A DNA stretch of 64,000 bases from Pinus tabuliformis. Taxonomy: Eukaryota; Streptophyta; Pinopsida; Pinales; Pinaceae. The position numbers and the translations under genes were made by a program. The DNA lies in the NCBI GenBank assembly GCA_031772625.1, contig CM062814.1, positions 819,152,757 through 819,216,756 of the forward strand, read 5' to 3'. Positions 21,890 through 33,495 of the stretch are shown here, piece by piece. The notes under the pieces were generated by a model. The model had not been told where the DNA came from. It was given only the letters and a program-made list of their open reading frames with translations, and searched no databases. The first letter of the stretch is position 1; each line of letters starts with the position of its first letter.

Positions 21890-24800
21890 ATGATGTCATA
21901 AGATGATTTTTATGCCCACTAATGTGGCTTTCGTTGAACTCTTTAATTTCCCATTGTCCTTGAGCCATTGTCAAAATCCTATTTTCGAAATTTGTTCTAC
22001 TTCTTTATTTTGACTCTCTTGTAGATGTGTGCGAAAAAATTATGTGAGAAATTCTTTAGCTTGTGTGTAATATTTTGACAAATAGGGAGAAGAGAATGGT
22101 TTTCTAATCTAGTTGTTCCTTGCATCCATTTTACCACCAACGTTGAATCTCCATAAATATGAAGGTCATTAATCTAAAGGCATTCAACCAATTGTAATAT
22201 TAATTTGAGTACAAACAATTCAACATAATTGTTTGTTGCCATTATAATGTTGCAAGAAAATGAAAGGTAGTGTGAATAAGATACACAAATGAGTCCTCAA
22301 GATCCTCTAATGAACGGATTATGTTGTTCCACTGCATCAAAGAATGCCCATGGGCTATCTTTTTTAATAACGACTTCAAAGTTATTTTGTTCATGTTGAG
22401 TAGTCAATTTGTTTGAAAGAGAATTATCGAGTGCAAGACTTTTATATACTACTGTGATAAAGGATTATCCTTGGTTTTCAAAAGTGGCATTATTCCTCTC
22501 CATCCATATTCCCCAATTTGCAACAAGAAGGATTGCTTTAAATTTTCCTTTGGCTTCTGATCAAACCAAGATTTTAAGCTTTATTCAATAGTGTTCCCTT
22601 ACGATGTATATTCAACCCCTTCTATTCTTTGGATTTCCTTCCACACAATTTTGGAAAGGGGCATTGTACGAAGAGACATGGGATCGTTTTAGTTTCCTCA
22701 ATGCAGAGTGAGCATCTACTTGGCCCACAAAAATATCTTTTATGAGGTTGTCCTAAGTAGGAGATTTATTTTTCAATAAAATCCACATAAAAAGTTTTTC
22801 TTTGGTGGTCTATTCAATTTCTATAGGCAATTTTCCCACCAGGGGGGAGGTTGGGCATTTGGTTGTTGAGCTAATGATGAGTATCCATACTTTGGGTAGC
22901 AGGCTCTTGAAGGAGCTAATGACTAGAATAGGATATCTTTTGTTGGTGAGAGGAAGATAAGTGTTTGTTGGAGAGAGGTTGTGTAAAGTGACCATTCATT
23001 TTCTAGTTCTCCATCTAAGTTTAAAACTTTTGCTCCTTTCCATTGTTTGTTGTCTAAGGAACCCAATCCTGCTTGAACCCTGATGGAGATAGAAAATTCC
23101 TTATTCATTAAGAGATTATATTTGTAGATTTGAAAGGATGTGTGAGTTATGAATCCCTATCCAAGGGTCTTTCCCAAATAACATGTTGAAATTGTAACTT
23201 GGAAGGTGATTATGCATTGGCCAAGTACAATGACATGAAGTGAATCACCAAAATTCTTTCACGACAAAATTAATTAAATATTTCCTAAGTTTGGATCTTA
23301 GGCATATAATCATTAATTTAATTTTTTATTTTATTCACCACTTTTTTTTATAAATTTAACAGGTTAGGAAAATATCATATTGTGACCATTGATCTCAAGT
23401 GTAGAGGTGCAATCTCGACTCTTCATCACTTTGGAGATTAGGTCAGGAAAATTATAAAAGAGGGAAATGGACTAAAGGAGAAATCAATTGAATTTGGCAC
23501 AAGAGTTGGGAATTCAGTAGAGATAGGAAGTCGAAATTACAACAAAGTGTGATAACATAGAGGAAAATTTTAGGGGTAGCGGGTAAGCTTAAGGAGGTTG
23601 AATTATCCATGACATACATGTCAGTTTAGAGGAGCATAAATAAACTGATTTAACAGGGCTGAGTTGGGGAAATCAATTGGGATGCAAGGGGCCAAGTTGT
23701 TGGGTAGATTTGATTGGGACATACAGGCCAATTTCCAGTGAGCCCTACAGATTGATTTGGTTAGGTTGTATAGGCTAAATTCCTCTGGGCCATACAACTA
23801 ATTTGTTGGGTTGAAGGGTTTTAAATTTCATGGTAAGTTACTATTGTAAACTCCTACGGAAATATTTGTTGTAATCAATTTTAGAAGCTAAATAAAGGGC
23901 CCAGGTTTGTTGGTTTTCCCCACATTGGGGTTTCTAAGATAAAAATTGTGTCAAATATTTTTATTTTCCTGGTTTATTGTTTGTTTATTTATGTTGTGCA
24001 TAGTGAGTTAGGAACCCAAAGTATTTCTTGTTATAAAACTTTTGATATGACGAAATTAATATTATTTTTGTTCTGAGAAATTTTATTAAACACTAAATAT
24101 GGTCTGGGTTTAAGAAAGGTAACATAACAATGTTATTCCATCTCCTACCTTCCATTTGAGGCCTTGTGTTATAATATCAAAATAATTTATAATGGCCTTC
24201 CATACTATGGAACCATTATGAGAAAATTTCCTGGGATTATGATCCATTCCATTGTAGAGGAAGGGAAAATGTATTTTTTGACCATTACTTGGGCCCAAAG
24301 AACAAAAGATTTTATCATCCTCCGAGATCCTTTTGCTTTTAATGCTTTTGAAAACTAGATAAGGTTTTTTAGTCCCCAACCTCCTAATGCTTTTGGGGTT
24401 GCTACATAGGACCATGTTGTTAAAGAAATTGGTCTTCTTTCTTAATTCCCATCCTAGAGGTATCTTAGAGTTATCTATTTTATTTTGTTGAGAGTGCTTA
24501 GGGGAACCCAAGCTAAATATGCCCAATATACAGGAATGGCCTCTGGGACAACCCTGCACATGACCATCCTTCTAGCTTTGGAGAGCTACTTGTTACACCA
24601 ACTTCGAATTCTAATCTCAATTTTTACAATAAGCCATATCCAATCCTCCTTTTTGTAAGTGTTTGGTTTTAAAAGAAACCCTGGGTATTCTAAAGGATCT
24701 CTCAAGGCATGGGATCTTTTGACAGGGTTCTAAAGATATTCTTAGTGTCATCCTATTCCAGGGCATTCCCAATGAGAGCAATTTGTTCATGATTTATCAT

Positions 24801-25126
24801 CATTCCTGTGGCCATGGAGAGCAATTCCAGTATGTTATTTAATTTTTGTAGACAGTTAATATCCATTGTAAGGAAAATGATGATGTCATCCATAAATAAG
24901 AGGTGAGTGAGAGAACATGCTTGGGCAACTCTAATGCCTATAATCAAGTGTCTTCTTTTTGGATAACTTGACTAAGAGCTTCGACAACCAAAAGAAAAAA
25001 GGAGAGGGGATAGGGGGCAACCTTGTTTGATGCCCCTCTAAGGATTGAAGAATGGGGAATATGATCCTCTTATCAATATTGTCATCAAGGAGGTGCTTAT
25101 ACAACTGTAAATCTAATCCACAAGTG
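21890..25126 (-). pseudogene. LINE (non-LTR retrotransposon) ORF2 remnant: reverse transcriptase, zinc-binding region, RNase H
   Basis: Reading right to left, the domain order of a plant LINE ORF2 is visible. Reverse transcriptase: a KQGCPLSP motif near 25030, then THLLFMDDI (the FADD active-site block, Ala replaced by Met) near 24890, and an ATG-x-IN block near 24800. A thumb region of YWAY/GLGTKKPYL type follows at about 24560-24400, and a VWKAI...GLKWKVGDG block at 24120-24200. The zf-RVT-like part (KLFMWILLKNKSP, later QCPFPK) lies at about 22620-22800. RNase H (ATNNYVELFVLK, then HIYGDSTLVVKW) lies at about 22000-22260. Many stops and frameshifts make it dead. Its 5' half is missing because element 4 begins at 25127, and I do not find that half on the far side. 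Confidence 0.85.
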
Positions 25127-27003
25127 TGTAACACCCTCCTCCCACATCTACCCAAACAACCGGCCAGTCGGGGTAAACATGCGACGAGAGGTGACTATGA
25201 TATGATTCGAGCTCCTAAGTCACTTTAAGGAAGTGGAATCGACTGAAACACATCATACAGACATTCAACATCAACATTAGGACCGTCAGGAACCAATCCA
25301 ACATTTATGCTAACCATCCCTTGTGTCCCATTGAGATTTTGAACCGCTTGACCTTTGGACGCTCTCATGCTATGGGCATGCTAGCATCCAGGGACCTCTA
25401 GACGCTCTCACAGGCCTACAAACCAGCACCCAGGGACTATTTTGCACAGTCTTGTGCCAATGTCCACAGGATTTGAGCCACTTTTTTAGACCCAGAGCCC
25501 AGGTCACTACCCAGAATTGAATGACATCTTCAGAATAGTAAAATAATAAGGAAATGACAGTATAAATGCAATCACTTGAATGAGACCTTGACTGAACCCC
25601 TACTAGCCATGACATGCATTTCGTCAAACATATCATGAATATGTAATCTATAGGTGTAAATAACATGTCTAAGCTAGGGTCTCATACTTAGCTTAGAATT
25701 GCTAAGAAACGTTAATGCCTCAACACATCAACTGCCATTTCATCCATTAGGTCATAGATATATTGTTCATTCATTTTCCAGTAAAAACATGATGAGAGCC
25801 ATAAATAGCTATTGTCATAAAACATATATATAACCAACATAATAGCAATAGAAATACCAATGAAATCACAACCATATGATCCACATATAAACCGGTATAA
25901 TACTTATAGAAATACAAGGAGAAATGACCTCATATTGGTGATGCAAAATCCAAAACCGGGATGGGACTTCCACATTCCACCCAATCATAGAATGGTTGAG
26001 CCAAATCTCTCTTCAGTCATTCACCCCCGTGCCATATTCCAAGCATGAATGTGGGATCTCATAGAACACATAAATCCAAAACCATTCAGGGCTTCCAAAG
26101 GCCAACCACCTCAACCCATCAAACAGTGATTCCACCTCACGGTTGGACATCACAAAACCATCATCAGATTGGTCTCTAGGACTAGTAACTCAATCCACAA
26201 TTACCACCGGTCTTCTAGAGTGTTTGTCCAACCAAGGCTTCCAAGACTAGTAACTCAATCCAAGCTAAGGAAACATGAGAACCAACTAAAACAAAACAAG
26301 GAAATAAACCCACAATCTCCATGGCTATCCAGGAAATGGCAAGGCTAGGCAATTCACTATCAATCCAGGCAATCCTCCATGCCAGTGACAGATCACAACC
26401 AATAAACCACATGCATATGTCATGCATGCTAGAACTAGTGAGGAAAACATACATGCAATTCGGTCCCTACAAGTAAAATTTGTTGTAGTTGTTGATCTCG
26501 GTGTCCTCTTGCACTTTCATACTCTTCCTTTACCTTCTTGCTCCAAAATCCAAGTATGTCACACCCTCCAAGAGTGCTCCAATAAAACTCTAAGTATCCA
26601 CGAGTATGAGAGAGAGAGAGAATAATGAGAGAGCTCCAACAATAAACTGACAAAAGGTTACCAACTGATCCTCAAAAGCCTTTTTATTAATGAGGCCTCA
26701 ATTTTCTTCATTTTCCATTATTTTCCTTCGTTTTTCTCCTCACATGAAACATGTGACATTTCACCTCCTTTTTCTCCTAATTTCCATTATTTTCATAAAT
26801 AAACGTGCCAAAAATGCCATTTTGCCTTTCCAAAGCCTTAGCCATTGTTTTTTCCAATATCCTTAGCCATTAATAACCAAATGAACACCCACACTAGGAT
26901 GTATTTCCCAACATTCAACTTGGAATAAGTGTCCCATCAATTGTGGTTATTATTTTGCCTTTATTAACTTCTATTACATGGAATTTTCAGTAGGGCTATT
27001 ATA
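25127..27003 (-). repeat. Element 4 3' LTR (1877 bp)
   Basis: It begins TGTAACACCC and ends GGGCTATTATA, where the last ACA has become ATA. It matches in reverse the LTR at 47234-49284. A (GA)n run is at about 26606-26622. Confidence 0.88.
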
Positions 27004-27027
27004 GAACCCCCCCCCCCCCTGGGGGAA
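27004..27027 (-). promoter_or_regulatory. Polypurine tract of element 4
   Basis: A run of about 14 C on the plus strand, G on the coding strand, adjoins the 3' LTR. Element 3 has the same G-rich tract before its 3' LTR. Confidence 0.75.
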
Positions 27028-27093
27028 CACCACCCTCAGTGTTCAACAACACCTATAACCACAAGATTTTTGTAAGCATAATATATTGTCGAT

Positions 27094-27231
27094 GGAGCTT
27101 TATAACTTATCCTGATGCACTATTTACAATGATCAACCTGTTGAGAAGAAAACCAACATAAAAACATAACAAACATAACATCATAATGACATGACACCCA
27201 TACCGCTTATTGGAGCTTTATAACATAGCTC
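27094..27231 (-). repeat. Two copies of a conserved stem-loop in the element 4 3' untranslated region
   Basis: At 27212-27231 the coding strand reads GAGCTATGTTATAAAGCTCC, with arms GAGCT and AGCTC. A weaker copy is at about 27094-27112. The motif is present three times at the same place in element 3. Confidence 0.6.
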
Positions 27232-27299
27232 ATCAAAACATGTACCAAAACACCATACCAAGACATATACCAAAACACCATACCAAAACTACTTTGCCT

Positions 27300-28795
27300 C
27301 AACCAGAAAACAAAGAAGGATACATAGCCCATATCTGATCCACCATCTCCCATGTAACTTCATTGGGCCCAAAGTGCTTCCATTTCACTTTAACTTGCTC
27401 GATTTCTTAGTTACGAAGCATGAGCACATTTTTCTACAATATACACTAAGGCTCCGGCTAGAATTCTCCATCTGGTTCCACCTGCAATACATACCATTCA
27501 ATCACATGATCAACATCTTTAACATACTTCTTAAGCAATGACACATGGAAAACATAATGGACTTTCACTGTCGAAGGCAGTGTAAGTCAATAGGTTACTT
27601 GCCAAATCCTCTCAATAATACTGAAGGCTCCACAAAACCGTGGTGCTAGCTTGGCGCATGATCCAATCCGTAAGGAGCTCTTCTTTGGTTTGATGCGCAA
27701 GTACACTTGTTCTCCAACCTGGAACTCCTTAAACAACATGTTCCAATCTACATAGCTCTTTTGCCTATCCTATGTTGCCTTTAGATTTTTCTTGATTACC
27801 TGTATTTCCTGTTCCATGTCTGCCAACATGTATGGTCCAATCAACACCCTTTTAATTGGATCACTCCAACTGACAATAGTATTGCAACTCCGCCCATATA
27901 ATACCTCAAATGGACTCATCCTCAGTGACTCCTGGTACCCATTGTTGTAAGCGAACTCTACTAGTGGATATTCTTCCCACTTTCGCTACGAGTGCATCAC
28001 ATACATCCTCAACATGTCCTCCAATATCCTATTAACCCTCTCTGTTTGTCCATTTGTTTGCGGATGATAAGTTGTACTAAAGGCCAACTTTGTGCCCAAA
28101 CTTGCAAACAACTCCTTCCAAAACTTGGAAGTGAACTTTGCATCCTTGTCTGACATAATCTTCTTTGGAACACCATGCAATCTGACCACATCTCTGATGA
28201 ATACCTATGCTACATCACTAGTTGAGAATGTAGACTTCATTGGAATGAAGTGCGCAACCTTTGTCAACCTGTCCACAACAACCATGATGGAATCATGTTG
28301 TCTCACTGTCCTCAGAAAACCTGTGATGAAGTCCATGGAAATGACTTCCCATTTCCACTCTGGAATCACAATCGGTTGTAGCAGTCCACTTGGATGTTTA
28401 CACTCTACCTTCACACACTGACAATCAAAACACCTAGCCACAAACTTTGCTACATCCCTCTTCAGGTTCGACCAATAATAAAATATCTTCACTGTTGTCA
28501 GTGTCTTCTGATAACCTGGGTGACCCGAATATGGTTTCGCATGAAACTCCCTCAAGATCACCTTCTTGATCTCACTACTGTCTGGCACATATATCCTGTC
28601 TCTGAACCTAACCAATCCATCTATCGTAAGACAATAGTCCACATCCTGTGCACCTGCACCTGTACCTGTACCTATACCTATACTAATACCTTTACATGTA
28701 CCTGTACCTATACCTGTACTACTACTTGTACATGTACGTATACCTATACCTGTACTACTACCTATTAGTATGCTTGTACTTTAATGCAACTTGTG
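27300..28795 (-). pseudogene. Element 4 Pol, C-terminal part: integrase and chromodomain
   Basis: The block 28642-28205 encodes the integrase zinc-binding segment (H-H then C-FDC-QC) and the start of the catalytic core with MDFITGF and DRLTK. The block 28189-27986 continues with GVPKKIMSDKDAKFTSKFW (second Asp) and HPQTNGQTERVN (catalytic Glu). Further down, about 27430-27300, a chromodomain-like tail reads VKVKWKHFGPN...TWE and then MYPSLF. The integrase would insert the element; the chromodomain targets heterochromatin in this lineage. The spacer before the integrase, 28643-28790, is an expanded hexanucleotide run. Stops and frameshifts occur downstream of 27986. Confidence 0.82.
28643..28790. 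repeat. Hexanucleotide repeat CCTGTA/CCTATA encoding Gly-Thr/Gly-Ile
   Basis: Some 20 imperfect units of CCTGTA, CCTATA and CCTTTA are visible. On the coding strand they read as alternating Gly-Thr, Gly-Ile and Ser-Thr between the RNase H and integrase parts of element 4 Pol. Element 3 has only about four such units at 53790-53835. Confidence 0.85.
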
Positions 28796-28800
28796 CATAA

Positions 28801-29852
28801 TGTCACACGGAATCAGTCAAAAGTGCGGACACAACCGACCTTCCTAGAAGTCTAAGACATTCTAATGACAAACAAAACAAACTGGAGCTATCCTTCTCTA
28901 AACATGCATTATGATATGAGAAATCAAGTGTTTCGTTCTTACCTTTGTCCAAACACTGTTGTAGAAGTCCAAGCTTTATTGATTTGGATGAGCTCCTCCT
29001 TTTCTCCAAAACCTGCAATCACCAACAGTCAAACAATTAAATAGCACCTGATTATAACATAAAACAAAGCATATTCAACATATAGACCAAGGAGTACATG
29101 AAATAACCCATAAACAACAAGTTATTGAGAAGAATGGACCAATTTGCATTAAAGGTAATCAAAAGGAACCATTACAACCTGAGCCTTGGTGTTGTGCAAG
29201 CTCCTTCCAGGGTCCACAAGAGTCTTCCTCTACTTTGACAAAGCTCACCCACTTCCAAATAGAACAAGCAAAGATGGCAATCTCTCCTCACAAGCTTCTA
29301 AATGGGAGTCCTAATTCCTGCAACATTTACCCTTAGAAAATGTATAGCTTCAACCTCTCCTCCTTCTGGCCCAATGCCTGTATTTATAGTACTCAAGAGG
29401 AGGTTAATCAGGTCCACCATCAATGGGATAGTCCCCTCTTTGGATGGGATCACTCCCTTATTGATGGGATAAGTTCCTCTTTGATAGGAGTGCATGAACC
29501 ATCTGGAGGCGCCCAATACACGTCGAACAACCTTCTAGAATGCTCTAGAAATGACCACAAGTAACTTTTTAAAGATGAAACTTGCGCATTCTAACTTTTA
29601 CAGGGGGACGCACCTGTCCCTTTACATACAGAGCGTCTTTGGACACAGCTTTTGTGAACATTGGGAGCGTCCTCGCAGGTAAGTTTGAGAGAACCTGCGT
29701 CCCCAGAGATAAATACATTTATACAAGACTTTCTCTCTTTTTGGAGTTTGACATGGAGAGCAGAGGCATAAGACTTGCCTAAGAGGGTAGCATGACTGTT
29801 GATTGAGCCATACTAACTGTAAATAGTCATGGTGACATTTTTTAGTGTAACA
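28801..29852 (-). repeat. Element 5 3' LTR (1052 bp)
   Basis: The termini are TGTCACAC and GTGTAACA, inverted with one mismatch. The TATA-like CTATAAATAC on the minus strand is at 29380-29389. GGACGCA-type motifs cluster at 29603-29700. Confidence 0.95.
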
Positions 29853-29868
29853 GATTGCCCCCTAAAGT
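29853..29868 (-). promoter_or_regulatory. Polypurine tract of element 5
   Basis: The coding strand reads TTTAGGGGGCAATC directly before the 3' LTR. The AGGGGG core is purine-only, though CAATC next to the LTR is not. Confidence 0.6.
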
Positions 29869-31610
29869 GCGAAGCCTGGAATAGATTAGGGTTTGTAATA
29901 TCTAGGAAGGGTGAAGCGCTTTATCATTTCAAGGATTATCCCGTGGAGAGCCTGGTCGGAACCTGCAATTTTCAACACAAAATACATGTATAAGATTATA
30001 TCATCACTGAGGTAGGCATTCCCATACTCAGATCAAAACTTTAACTAACAGACTAACTACTCTGATACAGGAATGATCTTGCAGTACATCACAATCATAG
30101 ACTTTTGTAGACACAGTATGGACGCAGCCATCTGTTTATGATTAGTCTACTTAGATAATGAATACAAAACTCCTCGTAGCCTGGATGGTGGAAACTAGAT
30201 CCAGGGTCTTCATCTCTACTTCCCGAATTGGTACGATTCTAGCCATGCGAATAAATGAGTTGATGTCGAACATGGTAGAAACCACTTGATTACCAGTCAA
30301 TGATGTAAACTGTTAACAAGCATGAGAGAGACCACCAGTAATGTCAATGGTTCTCAAAGTACCCAGTACAATCCATGAGATGTGAATGAATGAGTTGATG
30401 TCGAACATTTCACGGAATCCTTCGATCGAAAGTCAATGATGTAAACTGACGTCAAAGGCGAGAAACCTGCGATTGATGCATGCAGACTTCAAGGTACTGA
30501 CGATTTCTAAGTCATCTCTCTAGATAATGTGCTGATGTCGATAGAAAGCGACCCGTTGCAGGCAAGCCCGCAACACGAAATCATTGTTCAAGTTGAAGAA
30601 ATGTTGCTGTAAGGACTGACTCAGGGATGGTCAAATGGATGACAAGTATTTTGCAGATGAAAGTTTTGCTTGCAGACCTCTTGAACACATAACGACACGA
30701 CAGATGGCTTGGTGACGAATAACTCAAAGTTAATCCCCAGAACCCGGTTAAAGACTTTCAAAGGTGGTTTGATCAACTGTGAGGTGAAAGATTTCCCAAC
30801 CCAGGTGAATGAAAAGTGTCGTGTTCAAGAGTGGTAATAAAGTTTCTTCTGAGACAAAGGTAACAAACAGGTTCATTCTTCTCTTTTTTCCCCCACCATT
30901 TCTGGCAAGTACCTCTTTATTTTTAACAAGCTTGAGGAGGATAACATGTGCTTGATTATAAGCTCATCCTTCGGATGAGTCCAACCTAGTTTTGATTCGA
31001 ACCCTAGGAAGGAGTGGTTCGTTCCTGTTTGTAATTGAACAGGTCCTTTACTGTGAAATGTTTAACGAGCCCAGTATAGGAGAAACTCGGTGTTTTTCAA
31101 TTTTAGAGAGTCTGAAAAACTTAAGAAGACTCCAAGTTGAACTTTTTCGTAGATTTGTGTCCCTCAAGCCCGAAAAAGTATAAAATAATACCTGGGGGAA
31201 CCGCTTGATCTTGCGACCAAGGAGTACTTTCATAATTAGTGCCACTGACCTGAAAAGTAAAAAGGGATCAAGGACACGTCGTTTTATTTCCGTATCGAGT
31301 TTGAAACGACAAAAACCCGGCAATCTTTTCCTAATTTTACGGTCAGAAAAGAGCTATAAGGGGACCGTCTTTTAATTCCGTTTTAACGAGTGTAAAAGAA
31401 ACGCTCGGCAATCTTTTCATATTTTAGGAGTCAGAAAAGGGCTTAAAAGATGACTCTGATATTTTGTTTGTGAAAAAATGACAATTTTCCCTCTAAGTCC
31501 CTTTGTCCTGCACAAAAGCGACACATTACTCATACCTGTTTAAGATAGGCAAAAATACATCGAAAAACATCTTTCCATGGTGAAAAATGAACAAATTCAT
31601 CCAAAAAACC
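29869..31610. other. Non-coding 3' region of element 5, with two tandem duplications
   Basis: I find no gene here. Around 30240-30480 a block with GAGTTGATGTCGAACAT and GTCAATGATGTAAACTG occurs twice, about 130 bases apart. At 31265-31350 and 31360-31445 a block of about 95 bases ending GGCAATCTTTTC...GTCAGAAAAG is duplicated. The region lies between the 3' LTR and the antisense gene and may hold that gene's upstream control sequences. Confidence 0.6.
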
Positions 31611-31619
31611 TATAAAAAG
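31611..31619 (+). promoter_or_regulatory. TATA-like box upstream of the antisense plant mobile domain gene
   Basis: TATAAAAAG on the plus strand, about 470 bases before the ATG at 32079. A possible 5'-untranslated intron would run from the donor AG/GTATTT near 31740 to the acceptor GTGTAG near 32067. Confidence 0.4.
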
Positions 31620-31846
31620 ACTTTTTACCATGTCATTTTTACCGTTTGACTGTTGAGGTTGAAAAAGGAGCTTTTGACAAGAAACTTCCCGTGGTCGCTG
31701 CGGAAAATCCGACCGTCAGAATCGAACGCCGTCTCTTCCAGGTATTTTACAACATCCTACTCTTCATTTCTATCCGATTAAAATTGTTTTTTAGGTTTTA
31801 GTTTTGTTTTTTGGGAGGGTTTAGGTTTCAAAATGCGCTCCTCGGT

Positions 31847-31913
31847 GGACGCAGGTGCCCTTCGGGTGACCTGCGTCCCCCGACTTTTTCCTATACAGGA
31901 AAATGGTCGGGGG
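31847..31913. repeat. Two adjacent GC-rich hairpins with GGACGCA motifs
   Basis: Positions 31847-31878 form a stem GGACGCAGGT/ACCTGCGTCC closed by a TTCG loop. Positions 31877-31913 form a second stem with CCCCCGAC/GTCGGGGG ends. Both lie between the TATA-like box and the ATG of the antisense gene. Confidence 0.75.
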
Positions 31914-32078
31914 ACGCAGCCCACCTTCAGGCCAGCTACGTCCCGACGCCCTGTGTTACAAACGCGGGGTGCGTCCTCCGTGGAACGCGGAAATTGAAAC
32001 CCCAATCCTCACAAATAACCATTCAAAATCTCCCAAATTAATTCTAATCATCATTTCTTGGTGTGTAGGGCACTCACC

Positions 32079-33295
32079 ATGTTGGATTGGAGAGAAAGAG
32101 AGCACGAAGAGGTTGATGAAGCTGCAATAGAACACCAACCTTCCCTGGATGCCCTAAAAGCATGCGGGTTATACAAATACTGGGCCATACCGGGCATGAG
32201 GGCTCAGGTAAGATTCTTAGAATGGCTGGTTGAGAGATGGAACGTTCAAGAGCAATGCTTTTACATAGGAGGGCACCAGCTCGAGATAGAGCCCTCGGAT
32301 GTATACTTTCTCACTGGCTTGCCAAACAGAGGCGAGCAACTCAATCTAGCCGGGACTAGGCCGGGTGGCCAATCCCTTGTTAGTCTCCGGGAAGAGTGGT
32401 GCACACCTGGGGCACACCATTCGAAAGGCGTGGAGATCAAACACATCTCTCTGCGTGAACTCAAAGTTATTTCTTTCACGGTTACCAGAATTTGCGGCGC
32501 GGCCGCTTTGCACATTGCTTCTGGGTCCCAAATGCGGATGGCAATTGACTGTTACCAAGGCACCATTTTCAACTGGTGTGATGCTGTGTCGGCTAATATG
32601 AAGAGCCAACTGACTAAGGCAAAGAACGGACGACTGAAAACTTTTGGATATGGGCCTTTAGTCGTGAGCTTTGCCTTAGAGAGAGTTCCGATGCTGATCC
32701 CTCAGCAACTCACTGTTGATATCTTGGGTCTTCGGGAGCCAAAGCTGGTACGATGGGTTGCGGTGATGGCCCGGCATCCTGACGAGGGCGCGGCAGTTGT
32801 TCGATTTTCTGATAGTTACTTTCACTGGTTGGAGGACTAGGTTTTCTCGATCCAGGACTTTCCGTACGCCGGAGTAGATTTTCGACATGATCCGGACATG
32901 GTTCTTCCACAGGGAGAACAATGGGATGACAGAGGTACTTTATTTTTCACGAGTTTTCAAATTATGTATTTATTTTTTTTTTTATATATCGTCTCAAAAC
33001 TGACAGTGAAAAGTTTCAAAATGCAGATGTTGGTCCACAGCGTCCAGCCAACCTCCGGCCTTTTGAGAGGAGACATCCAGCTGCACCGGTACCGGCCCCA
33101 CAGGACGCGGCTGTAGAAGTACTAGCTGAGTTGGAGCATGATCTAGAGCGTCTGACGGCAGATGTGCCTGAGACTACTATGGATGACATTCCTATCAGGC
33201 TTCAGCGCTTCGTAGTCGCAATCCCTGGACCGTTTAGGAGATTTTTGCGTAAGGTAGCCCGTGCAGTGGTGTCGTACAGGGAGCACCACCAGTGA
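32079..33295 (+). CDS. Plant mobile domain (PMD) gene, antisense within element 5; two exons, one in-frame stop
   Basis: The protein begins MLDWREREHEE and contains a clear plant mobile domain (aminotransferase-like, PF10536 type): LKACGLYKYWAIPGM, then LVERWN, then IEPSDVYFLTGLPNRG at residues 25-90. I place an intron at 32935-33026 (92 bp, AGAG/GTACTT to ATGCAG/AT). Splicing keeps the frame into a second exon (33027-33295) that is proline-rich and ends in a basic helix before TGA. The product would be 374 residues, but codon 254 is TAG, probably a mutated Trp or Gln. Such domains occur in the MAIN/MAIL1 proteins, which act in gene silencing, and are found in several plant transposons. The gene runs against gag-pol and converges on the RNase H ORF, leaving about 200 bases between stops. 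Function in the element is unknown. Confidence 0.8.
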
Positions 33296-33495
33296 TTGGC
33301 TAGTCACTTTGTAGACACATGTGACATTTTTGACTTTTTGTACTCTATCATTTTTGCCGATCATAAGGTGTTTTTCAACCTATGATCGAAGACGATGTAT
33401 ATTTTTTGACACACTCCTATCTATATATATATCACTATTACCGGCTTATCTTGTTTAACATGTATGATGAAATGTTTTTAAATTTACTTGCATGA

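Noticed and set aside
24164..24358. Plus-strand frame of 64 codons
   Set aside because: It is antisense to the LINE remnant, whose minus-strand reading has clear LINE motifs.
28394..28768. Plus-strand frame ending in Cys-Thr-Tyr repeats
   Set aside because: The repeats are the antisense reading of the hexanucleotide run in element 4 Pol.
30240..31445. A CRISPR-like array from the repeated blocks
   Set aside because: There are only two copies each, with long degenerate units and no regular spacers, in a plant retrotransposon.
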